This document shows positions 56,480 to 64,000 of a stretch of DNA of 64,000 bases, one piece after another. The stretch is from the NCBI GenBank assembly GCA_034231615.1, contig CM067319.1:2872501-2936500 (forward strand), read 5' to 3'. The translations under genes were made by a program, and so were the position numbers. Under the pieces are notes generated by a model. It did not search any database. It was not told the DNA's origin and saw only the letters and a list, made by a program, of their open reading frames with translations. The stretch comes from Meghimatium bilineatum. Taxonomy: Eukaryota > Mollusca > Gastropoda > Stylommatophora > Philomycidae. Each line of letters begins with the position of its first letter. The first letter of the stretch is position 1.

Positions 56480-57404
56480 GTTTGAGACTTGGACTTAGTT
56501 GCGTTGGAGACCCGTAGCAAGAGAGACTTGTTATCACCCTCGAAGGTGAACTGAGGCACGTAAGGTTTGGACCTGCCAGAAGTCAAAGTTCAGAGTTAGG
56601 ACATAGAGCAAATAGTCTGTATCCTTAGATAGAGAAGTTGGAAGTGTGATAGCTGCCAGATCTAGATAGAGTCTATAGAATATACAGTAGAATATCCTTA
56701 TATGCAGTCTTCGATATGTGACTTACAATGCACGAGATACCTGGACAGATTATTGTTATTGTCATCGTAATATTGTAACTTGTAAACAAACTATTGTGTT
56801 ATGCTAGAGCAGTCGGAGTTGAACCTTCTATGTTTATCATGTCAAATGAATGTAATACTGTTTGTTGGGGACAAACTGACACAACACAGATGTTAATGAA
56901 CGGCTACAGATAGTGATACCTTCTGATCCCTATACGTAAGTATTAGTTGCTGATACATCACGCGCCAAGAGAGAAGAAAGCTAATGACATAGGATCCTGG
57001 TCATGACACCAGAGAACAGAAACTTATGGTTCTGATGGTTCTGATGTATCTGATGGTTCTAATGAATCTGATTGACTGAAAAATCGATTACTGATACCAT
57101 CTGAACCCCTATCATGTTCCCTTAAATACGTGCCAGGATTGTATCTATAAAAAGGCATGTCGCACGTTGTCGTGTATAATTCTCTTTTGGGTAGTGGTGG
57201 GGAGAATTGTGACTTTTGTTGCTAGAAAACTTTGGAAGAGTGGGGGGGGGGGGATTACTCATACTCGACTACATTTCGAGTACTAAAATCATGATCTGAT
57301 TTGCTGAGCGAAGGGAGGTCTGTGGCCCCTACCCCTACACTTTAACTACGGGCTTGCATCCTAGAATCGCATTGAGAATGAGTATGTAGATAGAAATGAC
57401 GATA
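56480..57404. other. Intron 6 spacer right of the palindromic element
   Basis: No gene recognised. It has a short GATGGTTCTGATG repeat near 57030 and a G tract at 57242-57253. Confidence 0.45.
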
Positions 57405-57405
57405 G

Positions 57406-58078
57406 TATCTCTTGCGTGACTGTCAGCCTGGTTGTCTTGCGTGACTGTCAGCCTGGTTGTCTTGCGTGATTGTCAGCCTGGTTGTCTTGCGTGATTGTCA
57501 GCCTGGTTGTCAGCCTGGTTGTCTTGCGTGATTGTCAGCCTGGTTGTCAGCCTGGTTGTCTTGCGTGATTGTCAGCCTGGTTGTCTTGCGTGACTGTCAG
57601 CCTGGTTGTCTTGCGTGACTGTCAGCCTGGTTGTCTTGCGTGACTGTCAGCCTGGTTGTCTTGCGTGATTGTCAGCCTGGTTGTCTTGCGTGACTGTCAG
57701 CCTGGTTGTCTTGCATGACTGTCAGCCTGGTTGTCTTGCGTGATTGTCAGCCTGGTTGTCTTGCGTGATTGTCAGCCTGGTTGTCAGCCTGGTTGTCTTG
57801 CGTGATTGTAAGCCTGGTTGTCAGCCTGGTTGTCTTGCGTGATTGTCAGCCTGGTTGTCTTGCGTGACTGTCAGCCTGGTTGTCTTGCGTGACTGTCAGC
57901 CTGGTTGTCTTGCGTGACTGTCAGCCTGGTTGTCTTGCGTGATTGTCAGCCTGGTTGTCTTGCGTGACTGTCAGCCTGGTTGTCTTGCGTGACTGTCAGC
58001 CTGGTTGTCTTGCGTGATTGTCAGCCTGGTTGTCTTGCGTGATTGTCAGCCTGGTTGTCTTGCGTGATTGTCAGCCAG
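57406..58078. repeat. 25-bp minisatellite, about 26 copies
   Basis: Unit GTCTTGCGTGACTGTCAGCC plus TGGTT, with C/T variants and shortened GTCAGCCTGGTT units. Confidence 0.98.
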
Positions 58079-58540
58079 CCACCAGTACAAATAGTCACTG
58101 TATCAGATTCTCAGAATATGCTGGACAAGATGGAAATATGCAGATGAGAAACCAACAGGTCATCGATTCGAACAGACCTCAAGCACAAAGTATCACATGG
58201 ATCTATTGAGCATGTCATGTGGGAGGCACAGACAATAGAAGAATTGAGGCGTTATGGAAAACACTTCAGTAAGTGGCAGTTTAGTAACTCCCTTTCGGGC
58301 CCCGGCAACACACCGATGAAGATGGCAATACAGTTTTTCTAATCACTGGTAATAAACACGATAGCACATAAAAATGGACGTAGTGACAAAAATTTCCTTA
58401 TCGAGAACACACGATAACACACGAGTAATTAATGACACTTTAATTTACGTTCACATCCTAATGGATATAGGCAAGAAACACATATCACAGGTATACTGGT
58501 TATATGCGATGTGTTCTCAGTGACGAACTAAACATAAGCA
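58079..58540. other. Intron 6 spacer, dispersed-repeat fragment
   Basis: 58285-58350 (CTTTCGGGCCCCGGCAACAC) belongs to the family listed at 4867-5945. Nothing else. Confidence 0.45.
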
Positions 58541-59214
58541 CCTTGCTGCAAGTTACACCTGTTGCAAGTTTCATATGTTGCAAGTTACACTTGTTGCAAG
58601 TTTCATCTGTTGCATGTTTTACACTGTTGCAAGTTTCAACTGCTGCAAGTTTCATCTGTTGCATGTTTTACACTGTTGCAAGTTTCACTTGTTTTAAGTT
58701 ACACCTGTTACAAGTTTCATCTGATGCATGTTTCACTTTGTTGCCAGTTTCACCTTCTGCAAGTTACACCTGTTGCATTTTTCACCTTTTGCAAGTTTCA
58801 CCTGCTGCAAGTTTCACCTTTTGCAAGTTTCATCTGTTGCAAGTTACACCTGTTGCATGTTTCACCTGTTGCATGTTTCACCTGTTGCAAGTTTCATCTG
58901 TTGCAAGTTACATTTGTTGCAAGTTTCGTCTGTTGCATATTTTACACTGTTGCAAGTTTCACCTGTTGCAAGTTACACCTGTTGCAAGTTTCATCTGTTG
59001 CATGTTTTACACTGTTGCAAGTTACACCTGTTGCATTTTTCACCTTTTGCAAGTTTCACCTGTTGCAAGTTTCACCTGTTGCATGTTTTACACTGTTGCA
59101 AGTTACACCTGTTGCATTTTTCACCTTTTGCAAGTTTCACCTGTTGCAAGTTTCACCTGTTGCAAGTTTCACCTGCTGCAAGTTTCATCTGTTGCAAGTT
59201 TCACCCTTTTGCAT
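58541..59214. repeat. 16-17-bp minisatellite, about 40 copies
   Basis: Units of the type CACCTGTTGCAAGTTT with TCATCTG, TACACTG and CATGTTT variants. All three + frames are open for about 200 codons because the unit lacks stops. Confidence 0.98.
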
Positions 59215-59399
59215 TTCGTTGGCCAGCATTAGCACGGGATACAAAGTGTATATATATAGTGACCAACAACGAAAATCACGGCAAAAACCGACAACATGAC
59301 CCAAAAAGCTTATTTGGATTATTTTGGAAGGTCTTATATTAGCGGTCACGGTTCTGGTAATCTAGTCAAACCGACTGCCGAAGATAAATCATAACTACC

Positions 59400-59512
59400 G
59401 CATCGGCGTCCAGAGCTGTTTATCTGGTTATGGTTACTGGCGTCCGGAGCTGTTTATCTGGTTATGGTTACTGACGTCCGGAGCTGTTTATCTGGTTATG
59501 GTTACTGTTTAG
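59400..59512. repeat. 34-bp tandem repeat, 3 copies
   Basis: Repeats of TCCGGAGCTGTTTATCTGGT followed by TATGGTTACTG. Confidence 0.93.
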
Positions 59513-59569
59513 AACATCGTTTAAAGAGCATGATGGCAGGACAAAAATTCAAGAAACGTTATTCAAGTT

Positions 59570-60240
59570 AAATAAGTTGAAGAAAGTGGCTTGATGAAAG
59601 ATATAAGTGAGATGTTTGAGGAAAACTATGAATGAAATGTTTGAGGAATGCTATAAATGTCACCAGAAGAGACTGACAGAGAAATGAAATATGAAGAAAG
59701 AAAGAAAGATCATCTCAAGTCAAGAGTACATCGAGATTAGCAAACTAGGTGCTTGGCCACATCATGAGAATGGAACCAATGCAACCAGTTTTTCGTTCTT
59801 GCAGACAACAGCAGAAGATTGTGCTACAAGGCACTAGGAAGACAACAGCAGAAGATCGTGCTACAAGACACTAGGAAGACAACAGCAGAAGATCATGCTA
59901 CAAGGCACTAGGAAGACAACAGCAGAAGATTGTGCTACAAGGCACTAGGAAGACAACAGCAGAAGATCGTGCTACAAGGCACTAGGAAGACAACAGCAGA
60001 AGATCGTGCTACAAGGCACTAGGAAGACAACAGCAGAAGATCGTGCTACAAGGCACTAGGAAGACAACAGCAGAAGATCGTGCTACAAGGCACTAGGAAG
60101 ACAACAGCAGAAGATTGTGCTACAAGGCACTAGGAAGACCAAGAATTAGATGAGTGGAGACAATCAAAGAAACCTGAATGATACACGGGCCGACCATTGC
60201 ATATGTGACCCAAATGGCCAAAGATAAACAACTTCAACTG
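59570..60240 (+). pseudogene. LINE C-terminal remnant, expanded by a minisatellite
   Basis: GATGTTTGAGGAAAACTATG, ATCATCTCAAGTCAAGAGTA, CTTGGCCACATCATGAGAAT and GGCACTAGGAAGACCAAGA are in the same order as 17500-17740. Frames are broken. Confidence 0.6.
59804..60137. repeat. 37-bp minisatellite within LINE remnant, 9 copies
   Basis: Unit GACAACAGCAGAAGATCGTG plus CTACAAGGCACTAGGAA, starting at 59804, 59841 and 59878 and onwards. Confidence 0.97.
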
Positions 60241-60454
60241 TCCCCCATAACGCTTAACGACACAAGTAGAAATAGCAATAGATAAATACATATATTAAAA
60301 TAAATAGATAAATAGATATGTAGGTTGGTAGGTAGGTAGATAGATCAAGTTGAAACACTTTTGTGATTTGTTTTAATAATGTTTGATATTATGTAACGGT
60401 TTTGAAACAAAATATTCCGTGTAATTATCGTGTTTTGTGTGTGCTAAATCTCAG

Positions 60455-60622
60455 TTACAACTCCATGGTACCTTCAGTCACCCACACACACCATAATACC
60501 TGCTCCAGCTCACCAGTTTACTCCACACCTGGGACTAGGTAACCTCCACTGTGACAGATTAAACTACAGGAATTCCAGATCAAGCTACCATCCTTACCAG
60601 CGGCGTTCTCCTACACCTCACG
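60455..60622 (+). CDS. bra: Brachyury exon 7 (C-terminal region, partial gene)
   Basis: A 168-nt exon lying 20.7 kb after exon 6. With the acceptor GCTAAATCTCAG|TTACAA it continues exon 6 exactly in phase 1 (Phe269 split) and stays open to the donor CACG|GTGAGT, leaving in phase 1. It encodes residues 270-324, including TTPWYLQSP, which resembles the family's GW(F/L)LPG block, and LHCDRLNYRNSRSSYHPYQ with RRSP, which resembles the CDR..RSHRSSPY region. A competing acceptor at 60477 gives a stop in the required phase. The next exon was not found in 60623-64000. Confidence 0.82.
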
Positions 60623-60664
60623 GTGAGTTTTTTCTTTCCACTTTCCCTCATTTAAACATAATCG

Positions 60665-60801
60665 TATACCTCTTCTCGCATCTCTCTATTATCTCGCATC
60701 TCTCTATTATCTCGCATCTCTCTATTATCTCGCATCTCTCTATTATCTCGCATCTCTCTATTATCTCGCATCTCTCTATTATCTCGCATCTCTCTATTAT
60801 C
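60665..60801. repeat. 19-bp minisatellite, about 7 copies
   Basis: Unit TCTCGCATCTCTCTATTAT. Confidence 0.97.
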
Positions 60802-60895
60802 GTATTCGTCTATTCTCAAACTCCTGCAGATTAGCAGAATGTAGTCCAGAGAATGGAATGGCATGAGCTATGGTTTGTTGTTGTTATGTATAAAT
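60795..60895 (-). mobile_element. SINE-like short-subfamily copy
   Basis: The reverse strand has TCTCTGGACTACATTCTGCT, AATCTGCAGGAGTTTGAGAA and then TAGACGAATACGATAATAG; the last matches where the 19-bp array grows from the tail. Confidence 0.65.
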
Positions 60896-61014
60896 TATGT
60901 CAACAATTTTGACGAGATGGAAAGAAAGGGGTTAGGTCTGTAATTATAAATGTCATGTTCTGAATACTTTAAAAAAAAATATATGAGTGTTCCAGGGTTC
61001 ATTCTCCAGTTGAA

Positions 61015-61205
61015 GCGAAAATGTTTTTCAGATCAGAAAGGCTCCCTGGTCGACCCAGCCTTTAATGGGTACCTGATTAATCCGGGAATTAAAGAATGCG
61101 AGGGAGAGGAGATGGCTATCGCCCTTATTTGCAGAGCCTCTGAAATGTGAGATTGCTAACATCCCACACTCCTACGGCATTAATAAATGCTATGGGTTAC
61201 TTTAC
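61015..61205 (+). repeat. Dispersed repeat, partly shared with 24478-24535
   Basis: GAGGGAGAGGAGATGGCTAT, GCTAACATCCCACACTCCTA and AAATGCTATGGGTTAC recur near 24478 and, in part, near 5545. Confidence 0.55.
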
Positions 61206-61219
61206 TTTACTATCCTGAT

Positions 61220-62250
61220 TGCTAAAAGTGAGCGACTGAAAAGAAGCAGATTTATCCATCAAGCTAAACGACTCCGGAGACAACTTACAGACCTACCTGA
61301 AGTTGACAGCCCCTTAAGGCCTGTACCAGAACAAACCCCAAGAGTGAAAGGCATGGAATGCCAATATACATTCAGACCCATGTGAAAGGAATACTAAGCG
61401 AGGACGAACAGAATAGTGTGCAGCGAAGGACAGTCACCCTCAGTTTCCTGGATGAGGAATATCCACAAGATATATGGGTCAGAGTATACACAGATGGGTC
61501 AGCACAGAATGCCGTGAGGAATGGAGGTGCAGGTGTATATATAGAATATCCCCACAAGCCTAGAGATACAATCAGAACACCGACAGGAAAATTCTGCAAT
61601 AATTATGATGCAGAAATCCAGGCAATTAGTGTGGCAGCTAAAAAACTGCTGAACTCCAACTCTGACCTACAGCCTGTGGTATTCCTGACAGATGCAAGGT
61701 CAGTGCTTCAAGCTCTCCAGTCTGAAAAACTAACAGACTTGAAAACACTACTTAGCGAATTGTCTTACCAGTATAGGGTAACCATGCAGTGGATACCCTC
61801 TCACTGTGGAATACCAGGAAATGAAAAAGCAGACCAACTGGCTAAGGAAGGTGCTGCCGAAGACCAACCAGATATACCAATCACCTGCCATCAGAAAAAA
61901 CAGATGATCAAGTCAATAAGAAAGCCACAAACACCAACACAAGATGACTATCATATTATGAACAGACCAGAACAAGTTATAATTCTACGTCTCAGAACAG
62001 GACACAACCGACTCCGCAGTCACATGTATACAAAGTTCAAGATTGGCAACACAGCCATGTGTACATGTGGACAGGCAGCACAGAGTGCCAAACATATACT
62101 TCAAGAGTGTTCTGAGCATGAAACGCTGAGGCAGACATATAGGCCAGAGGAAACAACACTGGAATCAAAACTCTATGGGACACTGTATGAGCTACAAAAG
62201 ACAGTGAGTTTTATTAAGGAGACAGAATTACAGATATAGACATGTTTCAA
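61220..62250 (+). pseudogene. LINE RNase H domain and 3' end (same group as 1-1754)
   Basis: A frame from about 61226 (ERLKRSRFIHQAKRL) shifts by one base near 61358, after which 61358-62239 is open. RNase H is recognisable: YTDGSAQNAVRNGGAGVYI, YDAEIQAISVAAKKLL, FLTDARSVLQAL and WIPSHCGIPGNEKADQLAKE, holding the D-E-D-D type catalytic residues. A C-terminal cysteine motif follows (MCTCGQAAQSAKHILQECSE). The copy is 5' truncated. Its 3' end (GTTTCAAGTGAACGAAAGAA then GAAGAAG) resembles the tail of the SINE-like families in this window. Confidence 0.85.
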
Positions 62251-62640
62251 GTGAACGAAAGAAGAAGAAGCTAAAATTGAGGAAGACCTTCCAGAATTAA
62301 TTAATGTAGTAGTCTCATAAATTAAAGAGAATGGTATCTTACTAAATATAACGAAAACAGAAGTGATGGTTATTTCAAAGAAACAAAATAACACAGGAGA
62401 TAATTCTGGAGATAGTTGTGGAGAGCCACGATCGCCAACGCCAGCTGTTATGGCACATGATGATGTTGATTATGAGTCTGATAAAACTATTACTTTTTTG
62501 TTCTGTGTCAACAGAATGGTTTTTTATGAAAAGGGGGTGGAGGGGTGGTTCGGGGTTAAATCTTTATAACTTAGTCAACTTACATGCAAAGGGGAGTGGG
62601 TAATTCTGTGATTCTTCACACTTTTTGACAAGTGAAGGAG
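62251..62640. other. Spacer, nothing recognised
   Basis: Short open frames only; a G-rich run follows at 62640-62657. Confidence 0.45.
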
Positions 62641-62732
62641 GAGGGGGGGGGGGGGAGGAAGAAAGGTGTCAAAAATTTGTTGAAATTTTTATGGACATCG
62701 TCTTTACAATGGAGCAGCGAAAAAAAATCGCC

Positions 62733-64000
62733 ACAAGTTAAGATGTGCCGGACACAAGCTAAGATGTACCGGACACAAGCTAAGATGTGTCGGACACGAG
62801 CGCATATGTGCCGGACACGAGCTAAGATGTGTCGGACACGAGCTAAGATGTGTCGGACACGAGCTAAGATGTGCCGGACACGAGCTAAGATGTGCCGGAC
62901 ACGAGCTAAGATGTGCTGGACACGAGCTAAGATGTGCCGGACACGGACACGAGCTAAGATGTGCCGGACACAAGCTAAGATGTGCCGGACACAAGCTAAG
63001 ATGTGCCGGACACGAGCTAAGATGTGTCGGACACGAGCTAAGATGTGCCGGACACGAGCTAAGATGTGCCGGACATAAGCTAACATGTGCCGGATACAAG
63101 CAAAGATGTGCCGGACACAAACTAACATGTGCCGGATATAAGTTCAGATGTGCCACGGGCAGCAAATAAATGATCATCACAAGCTAAGATTTGCCGGACA
63201 CAAGCTAATATGTTCCGAACACAAGCTAACATGTGCCGGATACAAGCAAAGATATGCCGGACACGAGCTAAGATGTGCCGGACACGAGCTAAGATGTGCC
63301 GGATACAAGCAAAGATATGCCGGACACGAGCTAAGATGTGCCGGACACGAGCTAAGATGTGCCGGATACAAGCAAAGATATGCCGGACACGAGCTAAGAT
63401 GTGCCGGACACGAGCTAAGATGTGCCGGACACAAGCTAAGATGTGCCGGACACGAGCTAAGATGTGTCGGACACGAGCTAAGATGTGCCGGACACGAGCT
63501 AAGATGTGCCGGACATAAGCTAACATGTGCCGGATACAAGCAAAGATGTGCCGGACACAAACTAAGATGTGCCGGATATAAGTTCAGATGTGCCACGGGC
63601 AGCAAATAAATGATCATCACAAGCTAAGATTTGCCGGACACAAGCTAATATGTTCCGAACACAAGCTAACATGTGCCGGATACAAGCAAAGATATGCCGG
63701 ACACGAGCTAAGATGTGCCGGACACGAGCTAAGATGTGCCGGATACAAGCAAAGATATGCCGGACACGAGCTAAGATGTGCCGGACACGAGCTAAGATGT
63801 GCCGGATACAAGCAAAGATATGCCGGACACGAGCTAAGATGTGCCGGACACGAGCTAAGATGTGCCGGACACAAGCTAAGATGTGCCGGACACGAGCTAA
63901 GATGTGTCGGACACGAGCTAAGATGTGCCGGACACGAGCTAAGATGTGCCGGACATAAGCTAACATGTGCCGGATACAAGCAAAGATGTGCCGGACACAA
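62733..64000. repeat. 21-bp satellite with a 440-bp higher-order repeat, runs off the window
   Basis: Unit GACACGAGCTAAGATGTGCC plus G. A non-satellite marker (GCAGCAAATAAATGATCATC) occurs at about 63159 and 63599, giving a 440-bp higher-order period; the two 440-bp units are almost identical. Because 21 is a multiple of 3, long frames are open on both strands. Confidence 0.98.

Larger units (their letters stand above)
3838..64000 (+). other. bra: Brachyury gene span (seven exons seen, 3' end outside window)
   Basis: Gene-level entry. Coding exons lie at 3838-4112, 15078-15173, 19295-19463, 35246-35386, 38533-38594, 39704-39765 and 60455-60622. All six introns are GT-AG, and the phases (2,2,0,0,2,1) match at every junction, giving about 324 codons without a stop. 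Residues about 67-248 form a complete T-box DNA-binding domain. The downstream part carries a PWYLQSP block and a CDR...RSSYHPYQRR block that resemble the region following the T-box in Brachyury proteins. The usual C-terminal part is missing, so at least one more exon must lie beyond 64000. Brachyury is a nuclear T-box transcription factor of blastopore, mesoderm or hindgut development in animals. Intron sizes are about 11.0, 4.1, 15.8, 3.1, 1.1 and 20.7 kb, nearly all repeats. Orthology rests on recognised motifs; no alignment was run. Confidence 0.93.

Noticed and set aside
58504..59342. Three overlapping Cys-rich ORFs of 204-245 codons (secreted Cys-rich protein idea)
   Set aside because: They arise in all three frames of a 16-17-bp repeat; there is no signal peptide or splice support.
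60478..60622. Alternative exon 7 acceptor CCTTCAG at 60477
   Set aside because: Joined to exon 6 in phase 1 it reaches a TAA within about 22 codons. The acceptor at 60454 keeps the frame open and restores the PWYLQSP block.
62616..64000. Repeat ORFs on both strands at the right edge (AKMCRTR- and HLSSCPA-type)
   Set aside because: A 21-bp satellite without stops; the frames are by-products.

Overview
The window is animal nuclear DNA. It has GT-AG introns, no operon-like gene packing, and a very heavy load of microsatellites, minisatellites, SINEs, LINEs, a Penelope-like fragment, a Gypsy LTR element and one giant palindromic element. Only one host gene is supported: a Brachyury (T-box) orthologue on the + strand. 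Seven exons read continuously through matching splice phases from the ATG at 3838 to 60622. The gene continues past the right edge, because its C-terminal activation region is not found. The protein is bilaterian Brachyury-like but somewhat diverged. The species cannot be named from the sequence; a lophotrochozoan-type invertebrate with a large, repeat-rich genome is a guess from the repeat content.

Layout: 1-1817, the 3' part of an RNase-H-clade LINE reverse transcriptase ending in a perfect 27-bp hairpin. 1.9-3.8 kb, SINE copies and upstream DNA. 3838-4112, exon 1. Intron 1 (11 kb): tandem arrays, SINEs and two LINE fragments. 15078-15173, exon 2. Intron 2 (4.1 kb): LINE fragments on both strands and simple repeats. 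19295-19463, exon 3. Intron 3 (15.8 kb): a 2-kb GTAY-type minisatellite, a 7.5-kb Gypsy element (25099-32629) with an RRM-like domain in its polyprotein, a GIY-YIG Penelope-type fragment and a LINE RNase H fragment. 35246-35386, exon 4. Intron 4: SINEs and an internally deleted transposon-type ORF flanked by 43-bp repeats. 38533-38594 and 39704-39765, exons 5 and 6. Intron 6 (20.7 kb): a 376-bp triplication, then a 13.7-kb palindromic element (42779-56473), then minisatellites. 60455-60622, exon 7. After that come a LINE RNase H copy and a 21-bp satellite running off the window.

The most notable object is the palindromic element in Brachyury intron 6. It begins AGTAGT, ends ACTACT and is flanked by a 6-bp duplication (CTCGTC). 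Each end carries its own smaller palindrome. Its body is a satellite of about 217-bp monomers in a five-monomer higher-order repeat, facing its own mirror image across a 25-nt core. The arms differ in length by 11 monomers, explained by two array deletions. The end palindromes show local homogenisation, and their loops have the same orientation where mirror symmetry predicts opposite ones. It resembles a non-autonomous Polinton/Maverick-type or foldback element, but no polymerase or integrase is present.

The transposon genes do not cooperate with Brachyury; they are insertions in its introns. Most are visibly broken by nonsense codons, frameshifts, truncation or microsatellite insertion. Long open frames inside the tandem arrays are by-products of stop-free repeats and are not annotated as genes.
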